NCBI RefSeq assembly: GCF_951805225.1
Contig: NZ_OX638201.1
Location: 1 to 64,000 of the forward strand
Direction of reading: 5' to 3'
DNA length: 64,000 nucleotides
From: an uncultured Flavobacterium sp.
GTDB lineage: Bacteria > Bacteroidota > Bacteroidia > Flavobacteriales > Flavobacteriaceae
The translations under genes and the position numbers were made by a program. The notes under the pieces were generated by a model that saw only the letters and a program-made list of their open reading frames with translations, did no database searches and had not been told where the DNA came from. Position 1 is the first letter of the stretch. Every line of letters starts with the position of its first letter. Shown here piece after piece: positions 42,337 to 50,926 of this stretch.

Positions 42337-42411
42337 TTTGTTTCAGGTTTCAAGTTTGGATTGCGCAATGCAGGAAACCTGAAACAAAACAAACTTGAAA
42401 CCTGAAACAAA
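42337..42411. repeat. Inverted repeat TTTGTTTCAGGTTTCAAGTTTG
   Basis: Left arm 42337-42358 and right arm 42390-42411 are exact reverse complements around a 31-nt loop that holds a further partial copy (GGAAACCTGAAAC). It begins 5 nt past the stop of the deiminase gene and may serve as its terminator. Confidence 0.65.
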
Positions 42412-42415
42412 ACTT

Positions 42416-43537
42416 TTACTTTGGTTGCTGTTGCGTAACGCAATGAATCATTCCTCCATTTGCATATAAATTGCGAACATCGATTCCAATTACTTTTCTG
42501 GAAGGATATAAATTCTGAATCAATTGGTTTGCAACAGCATCATTTGGATCATTGTAATTAGGAACTAAAACAACCGTGTTTCCAATATAATAGTTTACAT
42601 AAGAGCCTTTGTATCCTAGTTTTTTGCCATAAGTTGTTACAACATCATTCTTAGATAATGGCAGTTTTACAAAAGTATAGTTTTTGCCATTTATGTCTTT
42701 TGCATTATAAAGTGTATCAATATCGTTTTCAGGAACTTCCCAATACAACAAATCGTTTTCATTCATGGTTACGATTGTGTTTGTGTTGCCAAAACGTGCA
42801 AAACCATCAATGTGCATGTCTGTAATTTCTCTTCCTGCTTTTCCGTCAAGCCAAATAAAATGCGTTATTCCTAAATACTTTCTAAAATTTGCTTCGGCTT
42901 GTTGCTGCGTCATTCCGGGATTACGATTCGAATTTAGTATCGCGCTTTTGGTGGCTAATAAAGTTCCGTTTCCGTCTATTTCTACCGCTCCGCCTTCATT
43001 AATCATTACGTTATTTAAATCTATAACTGTCGTTTTTTGATCTTTTGCAATTTGCGACGGAATTGTATTGCAATTTTTGAAAGCTGCTTTTTTGCCCCAA
43101 CCATTAAATCCCCAATCCTGAATTACCAATTGATTGTTTTTGTCTTTTACATAAATAGGACCATTATCTCTGATCCAAACATCATCGGTTTTAAAAATTT
43201 TAAATTCTATAGCTGACAAAGAAATCTTTGCATTTTTTAATAACTCAGTAATTCTGCTTTTTTCAGTAACATCGTAGGCAATTATATGCACTTTTTCGCT
43301 TGTTGCCAATGATTTCGTCATGGAAATCCACGTTGCATCTAAATCATTTCGATAGTCAATTCCGTATTGATATTGATGTGGCCATTGGAGCCAGGTTCCT
43401 TCATGTGGTGCCGATTCTTCGGGCATTGTATACATAATTTCGGTATTTTTTGATTCATCCGGTTTTGCCATTGCTTCGTCTTGCTGACAAGAAGGGAATA
43501 GCGGCAATAATAGTAGGGTTAGAAATAATTTATTCAT
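42416..43537 (-). CDS. Agmatine deiminase-family lipoprotein
   Basis: 373 aa with lipobox FPSC (Cys17), so it is exported and anchored. The guanidine-modifying fold is intact: EGTWLQWPH, DDVWIRDNGPIYV, NEGGAVEIDGNGTLLATKS, DMHIDGFARF and the C-terminal nucleophile Cys366 (NGGMIHCVTQQ). The family converts agmatine to N-carbamoylputrescine, and secreted relatives deiminate peptidyl-arginine. Cytosolic agmatine deiminases have no lipobox, so a role on external substrates is likely. It lies downstream of the AraC regulator. Confidence 0.85.
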   Translation of the reverse strand: MNKLFLTLLLLPLFPSCQQDEAMAKPDESKNTEIMYTMPEESAPHEGTWLQWPHQYQYGIDYRNDLDATWISMTKSLATSEKVHIIAYDVTEKSRITELLKNAKISLSAIEFKIFKTDDVWIRDNGPIYVKDKNNQLVIQDWGFNGWGKKAAFKNCNTIPSQIAKDQKTTVIDLNNVMINEGGAVEIDGNGTLLATKSAILNSNRNPGMTQQQAEANFRKYLGITHFIWLDGKAGREITDMHIDGFARFGNTNTIVTMNENDLLYWEVPENDIDTLYNAKDINGKNYTFVKLPLSKNDVVTTYGKKLGYKGSYVNYYIGNTVVLVPNYNDPNDAVANQLIQNLYPSRKVIGIDVRNLYANGGMIHCVTQQQPK

Positions 43538-43641
43538 CTTAGTTGTTGTTAATTAAATGTTTAGTGTCATTTGATACCGGTATTTTGACAGTACAAATGT
43601 ATTTCTAAAGCGTAATTGCGCAGTTGTCCAAAATGGACAAG

Positions 43642-44466
43642 TTAAAGAAGAGGAATAAAAATCGCCGTAAGATAATCTGATGGAGTATCGCAATTTCCGT
43701 TGTTTGTAATATAATGTTCGATTACAGCTAAATGAGAGAATTCGACATTGTTGTTTAAAAACCATTTTCCAAAGATTTGCTGATATGTATCTTCTAAGGT
43801 TTCGTAACATCCATGATGAAAAAAACGAGCATATCGACCTCCAAAAATCTTTTTTACAGGAAGGTTTTTAGTGATAGTTTCGGTAACAATACAAGCTTCG
43901 TAAGTGCATTTAGTTTTTTCGGTAATCACAATATCATCTGTTATAATGCCGAAGAAATCTGTGATGGGTTCCGAAAATTCATTTTGTAATAAAGTATCCC
44001 AAAGAGTTTCTATTTCCGGATTGATATAAGAAGTTTTACAACTGGAATAATAAATTGTTTTTTCGGGAATAAAAAGAATTTCAGGTTCTAAAACAGGAGA
44101 AATGGTTTGTTGCGGAGGAACGTCGTTTAGTAAAAGTTCTTTTTGATTTCGCGCAACAGAAGGCGAACAATTGAAATGTTTTTTGAAAGTTTTCGAAAAA
44201 GACTGCACATCGGCAAATCCTACTTCAAGCGCAATATCTGAAATTGGCGCATTCGAATATAAAAGTTTTTTATAGCCGTTTTCTATTTTCAATCGGGTTT
44301 GATAAGCGCCAATTGTTTCCTTAAATAGAGAATAAAAAACACGCTGCAAATTTCGATAAGAGTAACTGGAAATATCTTCAAGAGAACTTATTGAGATGAT
44401 TTGATTGTAATTCATCTCAATAAAATTCCGTGTATTGTAGATACGTTTTAGATTAAAATCACTCAT
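43642..44466 (-). CDS. AraC-family regulator with GyrI-like effector domain
   Basis: 274 aa. The N-terminal AraC DNA-binding domain (about 8-108) has two HTH units, the second in SNAPISDIALEVGFADVQSFSKTFKKHFNCSP. Residues about 120-274 form a GyrI-like effector-binding domain. This is the MarA/Rob-like order (DNA-binding first), common in multidrug or small-molecule sensors. It lies upstream of the deiminase gene in the same direction (104 nt), which is a candidate target. Confidence 0.88.
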   Translation of the reverse strand: MSDFNLKRIYNTRNFIEMNYNQIISISSLEDISSYSYRNLQRVFYSLFKETIGAYQTRLKIENGYKKLLYSNAPISDIALEVGFADVQSFSKTFKKHFNCSPSVARNQKELLLNDVPPQQTISPVLEPEILFIPEKTIYYSSCKTSYINPEIETLWDTLLQNEFSEPITDFFGIITDDIVITEKTKCTYEACIVTETITKNLPVKKIFGGRYARFFHHGCYETLEDTYQQIFGKWFLNNNVEFSHLAVIEHYITNNGNCDTPSDYLTAIFIPLL

Positions 44467-44546
44467 TATTTTATCTAGTATTCAGTCGCAGTTTGCAGTC
44501 TTTTTTTTCAGCACGTTTAGACTGAAAACGGAGACTGAAAACTTTT

Positions 44547-45227
44547 CTAATGTCCTTCAAGCAAATCCGGCCTTCTGTTTTTTGTATGTTCAAATGCCAT
44601 ATCCTCACGCCATTTGTCGATTTTAGCAAAATGACCGCTCGTTAAAACCTCAGGAACTTTCCATCCTTTATAATCTGCAGGTCTTGTATATATAGGTCCT
44701 GAAAGTAAATTATCCTGAAAACTATCTGTTAATGCTGAAGTTTCATCACTTAAAACACCAGGAATTAACCTAATTAAAGCGTCTGATAAAACCAAAGCGC
44801 CTAATTCTCCGCCAGATAAAACGTAATCACCAATCGAAATTTCTTTGGTAATAAAATGATCACGAACACGCTGATCTACACCTTTATAATGTCCGCATAA
44901 AATGATAATGTTTTCATACATCGACATTGTATTCGCCATTTTTTGGTTCAAAGTTTCTCCGTCCGGCGACATATAAATGATCTCGTCGTATTCACGTTCG
45001 CTTTTCAAATGTGTGATACAAGCGTCAATTGGCTGAACGGTCATAACCATTCCGGCGCCTCCGCCAAAAGGATAATCGTCGACACTTTTTTGTTTGTTCG
45101 TAGTATAATCACGTAAATTATGAAAATGAACTTCAACCAGACCTTTGTCTATGGCGCGTTTCATGATCGAAGCCTCAAACGGACTTTTTAATAATTCCGG
45201 CAAAATCGTTATAATATCAATTCGCAT
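44547..45227 (-). CDS. trmD: tRNA (guanine-37-N1)-methyltransferase
   Basis: SPOUT-class enzyme, 226 aa. It methylates G37 next to the anticodon and prevents frameshifting. The N-terminal MRIDIITILPELL, DDYPFGGGAGMVM, and the trefoil-knot SAM site with EISIGDYVLSGGELGALVL are all present, and the C-terminal domain ends in RRPDLLEGH. Complete and ordinary. Confidence 0.97.
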   Translation of the reverse strand: MRIDIITILPELLKSPFEASIMKRAIDKGLVEVHFHNLRDYTTNKQKSVDDYPFGGGAGMVMTVQPIDACITHLKSEREYDEIIYMSPDGETLNQKMANTMSMYENIIILCGHYKGVDQRVRDHFITKEISIGDYVLSGGELGALVLSDALIRLIPGVLSDETSALTDSFQDNLLSGPIYTRPADYKGWKVPEVLTSGHFAKIDKWREDMAFEHTKNRRPDLLEGH

Positions 45228-45254
45228 TTTTTTTCTTCAAATAGTTCTAAGCGG

Positions 45255-45262
45255 CAAAGATA
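45255..45262 (-). promoter_or_regulatory. -7 promoter element of trmD
   Basis: TATCTTTG on the - strand (TAnnTTTG), 27 nt before the ATG. Confidence 0.5.
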
Positions 45263-45437
45263 CAAAGTTAATATTTGAGAATTTTAAGATTTTAAAATTG
45301 AAATAATCTCTTTCTAAGAATCTTTAGAATTTAATTTGTTTTATGTAATTTGTTTTAAATCAGTTTAATGAGGTTTTTGTTGTTGCGAATTTTAGTATAT
45401 TTAAATTGTTTTTAGAATAATTTAAAACTAAAAGAAG

Positions 45438-45899
45438 ATGAGAAAAACATTAATAATCGTTGTTTCAGTTTTTGTGTTTATTTCCTGTAACAACCAAAAT
45501 CAGTCGAAAATGATAGGTACTAATCGAAATGAGAAATTGATAAAACAATACTTTGATTATTTTAATAATCATGATTGGAAAAAGATGTCGGAAATGTATG
45601 TTGAAACGGCAGATTTCAAAGATCCTTCTTTAGGACCTGGAATTGTAAAACAATCGCGCAAACAAACGGAAGATAAATATGCCGAATTGAATAAAATTTT
45701 CCCTGATTTGCATGATAAGATTATCCAAATTTATCCATCGGGAGAAAATCATATTATTGTGGAGTTTATTTCGACAGGAACCGCGCCGGATAATTCAAAA
45801 TTGGAATTGCCTATTTGTACTATTTTCACAATTGATAATGGATTAATTACCAAGGATTTTACGTATTTCGATAATTTTCAAGATGAAGGCGAGAAGTAG
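45438..45899 (+). CDS. SnoaL-like lipoprotein
   Basis: 153 aa, lipobox FISC with Cys17. The mature domain is a SnoaL/NTF2-like cone: KLIKQYFDYFNNHDWKKMSEMYVETADFKDPSLG, then repeated strands including IIVEFISTGTAPDNSKLELPICTIF and DFTYFDNF. Members bind small hydrophobic ligands or act as cyclases; no specific catalytic set can be assigned. Its stop lies 16 nt before the REP-pair element. Confidence 0.75.
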   Translation: MRKTLIIVVSVFVFISCNNQNQSKMIGTNRNEKLIKQYFDYFNNHDWKKMSEMYVETADFKDPSLGPGIVKQSRKQTEDKYAELNKIFPDLHDKIIQIYPSGENHIIVEFISTGTAPDNSKLELPICTIFTIDNGLITKDFTYFDNFQDEGEK

Positions 45900-45915
45900 G
45901 GTTTTGTTATAAATA

Positions 45916-46240
45916 GTGTAGTCCCTACGGGACAAAATGTTCTTGCTGAATATTGTGTTTTTACCAACATTTAGTTCCTAGCGGAACATCTTCTGTTTTT
46001 TTTGATAAAACGTGAATTTTTATTCCTGTTAAACAAGGACATTTTTTTTCAATGCTTAATTTCTAAATGGAATAAAAAACATATTTGTAATTTTATTCCT
46101 ATAAAATAAATATCTTAGCAATAATTATTTATTACAAAAAAATAAAATAATTGTATAGATTTAAAATGTTCCGCTAGGAACTAAATGTTGGTAGAAAAAA
46201 AATAATATTTCACACAAAATTGTCCCGTTAGGGACTACAC
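45916..46240. mobile_element. REP-pair element directly upstream of the HUH transposase gene
   Basis: Outer ends GTGTAGTCCCTACGGGACA (45916-45934) and TGTCCCGTTAGGGACTACAC (46221-46240) are inverted GTAG-hairpin units. Inner arms at 45962-45988 (TACCAACATTTAG, hairpin TTCC-TAGC-GGAA) and 46167-46193 (hairpin TTCC-GCTA-GGAA, CTAAATGTTGGTA) are inverted to each other. The 178-bp centre is AT-rich. The right end stops 3 nt before the transposase ATG, so the element must contain the gene's promoter. No matching copy lies downstream of the gene. Confidence 0.82.
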
Positions 46241-46243
46241 ATT

Positions 46244-46705
46244 ATGGCAAATACATATACCCAAATACACATTCATTTTGTTTTTGCCGTAAAATTTAGG
46301 CAAGCTATAATTCATAATGATTGGAAAGAAGAGCTTTATAAATACATTGCAGGAATTATTAAAAATAATAATCATAAACTCTTAGCGATAAATGGGGTTT
46401 CAGATCATGTTCATGTTTTAATTGGAATAAGACCTGCACAATCAATTTCTGATTTGATGAAAAATATCAAACAAGATTCTTCAAAATGGATTAATACAAA
46501 TAAGTTTTTAAAAATTCATTTTGAATGGCAAGAAGGATATGGAGCGTTTTCATATAGCAGATCCCAGTTAAATGCAGTAGCTAATTATATTGAGAATCAG
46601 GAAGCACATCATAAAAAGAAAACTTTTAGAGAAGAATATATTGACTTTCTGGAAAAATTTGAAATAGATTATGATGAAAAGTTTATTTTTAAAGAATTAA
46701 TTTAG
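46244..46705 (+). CDS. HUH-type (Y1) transposase, REP-associated (RAYT) candidate
   Basis: 153-aa single-domain Y1 transposase: the metal-binding HUH pair is His55/His57 (DHVHVLI) and the catalytic tyrosine is Tyr115 (VANYIENQEAHH). Family members cut and join single-stranded DNA at hairpins. There is no TnpB/IscB partner and no IS200/IS605-type left and right end around the gene. Instead it is preceded by a pair of GTAG hairpins that also occur without a transposase at two other sites. This fits a domesticated RAYT. The frame is intact. Confidence 0.88.
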   Translation: MANTYTQIHIHFVFAVKFRQAIIHNDWKEELYKYIAGIIKNNNHKLLAINGVSDHVHVLIGIRPAQSISDLMKNIKQDSSKWINTNKFLKIHFEWQEGYGAFSYSRSQLNAVANYIENQEAHHKKKTFREEYIDFLEKFEIDYDEKFIFKELI

Positions 46706-46739
46706 AATTGATTTTTTAAACGACATACTGAGAAAATAA

Positions 46740-47645
46740 ATGAAGAAAATAGCTATTCTAATTTTTATAATATTTTGTTCCTGTAATAAAGAAAAAGTAA
46801 AAGAAATTCCGAGAAAAATTCCAAAAGAAACTCCTCAGGAAGCGCCATATTTTAAACAAATCAAAAGTAATGACGTTAAATTGCCGAAACCAATTTATGG
46901 AGATTGGCTGTATTCCCGCAAAGACAAAGGACAAACTTTTGAGCAATATTTCAGGTCCAATCATATCGTTCCAACAAAAGACGCGAATATTATTTATATA
47001 AGACCGATTGGGAATTTTACTTCTTTGCAAAAGAAACAAATTCAGCTTACAAATGAATATTTAGAAATTTACTTTCAATTAAAAACAAAAACTTTAGAAC
47101 CTATTTCTAATGATGTAGTTCCAAATTCTGCCAGAAGAATAATGTATGATCATGAGCAGTTATTGGCGGGTTATCTTTTAAATGATATTTTAAAAGAAGA
47201 AGAACCTGTAAACAGAATTGCTTTAATGGGACTTTCAGAACTGGATTTGTATCCTAAACCAGAATGGAATTATGTTTTTGGTTTGGCTTCTTATCGTGAT
47301 AAAGTTGGCGTGAGTTCAATTTACAGATTGCAGGACGGGAAATTAACAGCTGAAAATTTTAATCTCTGTTTGTCACGATTGCTAAAAATAAGTTCTCACG
47401 AAATTGGACATATGTTTGGTTTGCATCATTGTACGAATGCAAATTGTGTTATGAATGGCACAAATAGTATGGATGAAACCGACAGACATTCGATAAGATT
47501 ATGTTCTGTTTGCCAAAGAAAATTGAATTCCTGTATTTCATATGATAATAAAAAGAGATTAACGGATTTAGAAAAATATTTTAAAAAGAATGGCTTAAAT
47601 GATGAATCTGAATTGATGAAGAAAGACATTAAAGTGATTCAATAA
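46740..47645 (+). CDS. Archaemetzincin-like zinc protease lipoprotein
   Basis: 301 aa with a SPase II signal (Cys15, FCSC). The metzincin zinc motif is complete: His220, Glu221, His224 and His230 in SHEIGHMFGLHHC, followed by CVMNG, giving Cys231, Cys236 and Met238, and a second pair Cys255/Cys258 (CSVC). This matches the archaemetzincin (M54) arrangement of HExxHxxGxxH with four cysteines; 16 residues separate Met238 from Cys255, one fewer than the pattern I recall. It should act outside the cytoplasm. It precedes the FMN reductase by 6 nt. Confidence 0.85.
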   Translation: MKKIAILIFIIFCSCNKEKVKEIPRKIPKETPQEAPYFKQIKSNDVKLPKPIYGDWLYSRKDKGQTFEQYFRSNHIVPTKDANIIYIRPIGNFTSLQKKQIQLTNEYLEIYFQLKTKTLEPISNDVVPNSARRIMYDHEQLLAGYLLNDILKEEEPVNRIALMGLSELDLYPKPEWNYVFGLASYRDKVGVSSIYRLQDGKLTAENFNLCLSRLLKISSHEIGHMFGLHHCTNANCVMNGTNSMDETDRHSIRLCSVCQRKLNSCISYDNKKRLTDLEKYFKKNGLNDESELMKKDIKVIQ

Positions 47646-47651
47646 ACGGAA

Positions 47652-48179
47652 ATGGGAAAAATAAAAATTCTGGCTATAACTGGCAGTACGAGAAAAAATT
47701 CGAGCAATTATAAAATTCTAAAATATATTTCAGAACATATAAAAACGGAATTTGAAGTTGAAATTTTCGAAGATTTGGCTGAAATTCCTCATTTTAATCC
47801 GGATTTAGATACAGAGAATCCGCCAAAACAAGTTGAGGTTTTTAGAAATAAAATTATCGTGGCTGACGGAGTTATTATTTGTACACCGGAATATGTTTTC
47901 AGTTTACCCGGAAGTTTGAAAAATGCTTTAGAATGGTGCGTTTCAACGACTATTTTTTCGAATAAAAAGATAGGATTAATAACCGCTTCTGCTTCGGGAG
48001 AAATTGCACATGAACAGTTAATTTTAATAATGAAAACGCTCGAAGCTAAATTCGAAGAAAATACACAGCTTTTAATACAAGGCGTTCGCGGAAAAATTAA
48101 TGAAGAAGGGGAAATTATAAATGGCGAAACTAATATTGCGCTTCAAAAGTTTATTTCTAATTTCGAAAATCAATTTTAG
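47652..48179 (+). CDS. NADPH-dependent FMN reductase-like flavoprotein
   Basis: 175-aa flavodoxin-like fold. The FMN phosphate loop is GSTRKNSSNYKIL at 11-23; TPEYVFSLPGSLKNALEW contacts the ring; KIGLITASASGEIAHEQL follows. Such enzymes reduce FMN, quinones or azo compounds with NAD(P)H. It starts 6 nt after the archaemetzincin stop and is probably co-transcribed, but no functional link is evident. Confidence 0.88.
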   Translation: MGKIKILAITGSTRKNSSNYKILKYISEHIKTEFEVEIFEDLAEIPHFNPDLDTENPPKQVEVFRNKIIVADGVIICTPEYVFSLPGSLKNALEWCVSTTIFSNKKIGLITASASGEIAHEQLILIMKTLEAKFEENTQLLIQGVRGKINEEGEIINGETNIALQKFISNFENQF

Positions 48180-48223
48180 TATTTCAATTTGAAGCAATTA
48201 ATTCTCTCGTTTTAAAATAAAAT

Positions 48224-49096
48224 ATGATCACAAGAAGAAACTTTTTAATCAATACCAGTTTGGCTGCAACGGCAGTTTTAGCCTTGCCATCATTAGCATT
48301 TACTATGGATAAAAAAGAAATAGGTTTACAATTGTATACTTTAAGAGATGAACTTCCGAAAGATGTGAAATCGACTTTAGCAAAAGTGGCAGAAGCAGGA
48401 TTTACAACTGTTGAAACGTATGGTTTTTCTATTAAAGATCAATTTTGGGGATTGTCTCCAATTGAATTAAAGAAAATATTAGACCAAAACGGACTTAAAG
48501 CTGTAAGCGGACATTATAACTTGGGAAGCTTTTTAGCTGATGGAGATATAACAGAATTGAAAGCAGCAATTGAAGCTGCTGCGATTTTGAAAAGTGAATA
48601 TCTAACAATTCCGTGGGTTGATGAACCGCTTAGAAAAAATATTGAGGATTATAAAGTTATTGCAACGCGATTGAACGAAGCTGCTAAAATGTGTCAGAAA
48701 GCTGGTTTAAAGTTGGCGTATCATAATCATGATTTCGAATTTCAAAAACACGACGGAATTACCGGATATGAAATTTTATTGAAGGAAACAGATAAAGATT
48801 TGGTTCATTTTGAGTTAGATTTATATTGGGTTGTTCGCTCAGGAAATGATCCAATTCAATTGTTTAAAGAAAATTCAGGACGTTTTAAAATGTGGCATGT
48901 AAAAGATATGGATAAATTAAATTCGGCTTTGAATACAGAAATTGGTTCGGGTTCAATTGATTTTAAAACTATTTTTAGAGAAGCAAAACAATCCGGAATG
49001 AAACATTTTTTTGTAGAACAAGAGAATAATTATAATCCAAATCCTTTTGATTCGATTAAAACAAGTTGTGATTTTATATCTAAAAATTTGCTTTAG
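48224..49096 (+). CDS. Sugar phosphate isomerase/epimerase-like TIM barrel, exported
   Basis: 290-aa AP-endonuclease-2/xylose-isomerase-like barrel with an N-terminal RRNF and hydrophobic stretch (MITRRNFLINTSLAATAVLA), a likely Tat signal. The barrel has EIGLQLYTLRDELPKD, KLAYHNHDFEF, HFELDLYWVVRSG and MWHVKDMD, carrying the Glu, Asp and His residues that hold the metal. The substrate is probably a sugar or derivative outside the cytoplasm. It is followed by a cupin. Confidence 0.85.
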   Translation: MITRRNFLINTSLAATAVLALPSLAFTMDKKEIGLQLYTLRDELPKDVKSTLAKVAEAGFTTVETYGFSIKDQFWGLSPIELKKILDQNGLKAVSGHYNLGSFLADGDITELKAAIEAAAILKSEYLTIPWVDEPLRKNIEDYKVIATRLNEAAKMCQKAGLKLAYHNHDFEFQKHDGITGYEILLKETDKDLVHFELDLYWVVRSGNDPIQLFKENSGRFKMWHVKDMDKLNSALNTEIGSGSIDFKTIFREAKQSGMKHFFVEQENNYNPNPFDSIKTSCDFISKNLL

Positions 49097-49144
49097 AATT
49101 AAATCAGCTAAAAAAATATTGTACAAATTCAATTAAAAAAAGAT

Positions 49145-49492
49145 ATGCAAAGTTTCGGGACAAGCAAAGAATTTATAAAAGGAGATGAAATAGAGTGGGA
49201 AATAGTTGGAGAAGGAATCAAACGCAAAATTCTGGCTTTTGATGATAAAGTAATGTTGGTGAATGTTCATTTTGAAAAAGGCGGAATTGGCGTCTTACAC
49301 GAACATTATCATTCTCAGGTAACTTATATTTCCAGCGGAAAATTTGACGTTACGATTTCGGGCGTTACACAAACATTAAAAGAAGGCGATAGTTTTTATA
49401 TTCCGCCTCACGCGATTCATGGCGTTGTTTGTTTAGAAAGCGGTATGCTTACAGATGTTTTTAGTCCTGCAAGAGAAGATTTTTTAAAATAG
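49145..49492 (+). CDS. Cupin protein, KdgF-like
   Basis: 115-aa single cupin. Metal-binding residues His52, His54, Gln58 (LHEHYHSQVTY) and His92 (PPHAIHGV) match those of KdgF-type cupins, which open unsaturated uronates in pectin or alginate use. No other uronate gene is near, so the substrate is open. It follows the isomerase-like gene by 48 nt and may be in the same transcript. Confidence 0.8.
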   Translation: MQSFGTSKEFIKGDEIEWEIVGEGIKRKILAFDDKVMLVNVHFEKGGIGVLHEHYHSQVTYISSGKFDVTISGVTQTLKEGDSFYIPPHAIHGVVCLESGMLTDVFSPAREDFLK

Positions 49493-49541
49493 AATTGAAT
49501 AAAGAAAATCAGTAAACATCTGTTTAATCGGTATCAATTTT

Positions 49542-49575
49542 TAGAACACAGATGACGCAGATTCACACGGATTTT
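49542..49575. repeat. Dispersed repeat (ATCCGCGTCAT family), inverted short copy
   Basis: AGAACACAGATGACGCAGAT and on to CACGGATTTTA is the reverse complement of the core found at 8043-8125 and 9644-9722. It is the only marked feature of the 207-bp gap before the MFS gene, apart from the promoter. Confidence 0.6.
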
Positions 49576-49668
49576 ATACAGTCGTAAGGTTTTAGAAATC
49601 AAGATAATCCTTAAGAAAAAGATCTAATTGGATTCCGGATTTGAAAAATTTATAGATTTTTTAAAGTT

Positions 49669-49695
49669 TTGGTAAAAATTAGATTGGTATTTTTG
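49669..49695 (+). promoter_or_regulatory. Promoter of the MFS gene, possibly leaderless
   Basis: TTG at 49669-49671, 16 nt, then TATTTTTG at 49688-49695. The ATG at 49700 follows 4 nt later, so transcription would start at about the start codon. Confidence 0.5.
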
Positions 49696-49699
49696 CAAA

Positions 49700-50866
49700 A
49701 TGAATTTATCCAAAACGAATGTCTTATTTATGGCAGCTTGCACTGGACTTATAGTTGCAAATCTGTATTACTGCCAACCTTTAATTGTTTTAATTGCCAA
49801 CGAATTTAAAATTCCAGAAGCCAGCGCGGGTACAATCACGTATCTAACGCAAGCCGGTTATGCGATTGGTTTGTTTTTTATGGTTCCGCTGGGCGATAAA
49901 ATAGAACGTAAAAAGCAAATTTTAATTACCACTTTTGCTTCTGTAATTGCGCTAATTCTTGCTGCTACGGCAAAAAGTTTTTTTCTGTTACAAATGGCTT
50001 CTTTATTAATCGGAATCACTTCAATTGTTCCGCAGCTTATTTTGCCTTTGGCAGCTTCTTTGAGTGCGCCGGAACAACGAGGAAAAGTAGTTGGAACCAT
50101 TATGAGCGGTTTACTTGTTGGTATTTTACTTTCAAGAACCTTAAGCGGATTCATTGGGCAGGTTTTGGGCTGGAGATCGATGTTTTATATCGCCGCCGGA
50201 ATTTGTTTGTTGATCTTTTTTGTAATTCAAAATAAATTTCCAGTTAATAAACCTCAGTTTCAAGGAACTTACGGTCAGTTGATTCAATCTCTTTTCACAC
50301 TTATAAAAACGCAACCAGTATTACGTGAAGCAACAATTATTAATGTGTTTAGTTTTGCACAATTTGGAGCTTTTTGGACGACAATGGTTTTATTACTTTC
50401 AGGAGCGCCTTTTCATTTTAATAGTGCTACAATTGGTTTATTTGGGATTGTAGGAGCTTCAGGAGCTTTAGCAGCGCCTTTAGTGGGAAGATTAGGAGAT
50501 AAAGGAGGTTCGAGAGTCGCTGTAGGTTACGGTTGTTTATTGATATTACTTAGTTTTATAATTTTTTATTTTTCAATAGAAAGTGTCATCGGAATCGCTA
50601 TCGGAATTGTATTTATTGACATAGGAATTCAAGGTGTTCATATTTCAAATCAAACCCGAGTTTATTCATTGCTTCCCGAAGCCAGAAACAGACTAAATAC
50701 TGTATTTATGTCGTTTAGCTTTTTAGGAACTGCCGCCGGATCTGCTTATGGATTATTATTATGGAAACTTGGCGGATGGCATGCTGTTGCTATTGGCTGT
50801 GTTGGACTGTCATTACTCTCATTTGTAGTTTACGGTCTTACTTATAAATCAAAGTCTAAAAAATAG
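49700..50866 (+). CDS. MFS transporter, drug-efflux-like (12 TM)
   Basis: 388 aa, twelve hydrophobic segments. The motif between helices 2 and 3, GDKIERKKQILI, is the MFS motif A; a related one (GRLGDKGGSRVAVG) opens the second half. ANLYYCQPLIVLIANEF at helix 1 is typical of the YnfM/ExuT-like efflux group in Bacteroidota. Substrate unknown. Single gene with a strong promoter. Confidence 0.87.
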   Translation: MNLSKTNVLFMAACTGLIVANLYYCQPLIVLIANEFKIPEASAGTITYLTQAGYAIGLFFMVPLGDKIERKKQILITTFASVIALILAATAKSFFLLQMASLLIGITSIVPQLILPLAASLSAPEQRGKVVGTIMSGLLVGILLSRTLSGFIGQVLGWRSMFYIAAGICLLIFFVIQNKFPVNKPQFQGTYGQLIQSLFTLIKTQPVLREATIINVFSFAQFGAFWTTMVLLLSGAPFHFNSATIGLFGIVGASGALAAPLVGRLGDKGGSRVAVGYGCLLILLSFIIFYFSIESVIGIAIGIVFIDIGIQGVHISNQTRVYSLLPEARNRLNTVFMSFSFLGTAAGSAYGLLLWKLGGWHAVAIGCVGLSLLSFVVYGLTYKSKSKK

Positions 50867-50895
50867 AAAGCGCAAATTGATATAAAATTAATTTG

Positions 50896-50903
50896 TAAAT
50901 TTG
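50896..50903 (+). promoter_or_regulatory. -7 promoter element of the PPIase fusion gene
   Basis: TAAATTTG (TAnnTTTG), 23 nt before the ATG; a TTG lies 16 nt upstream of it. Confidence 0.5.
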
Positions 50904-50926
50904 CAATCAAATTAAAAATAACAACA

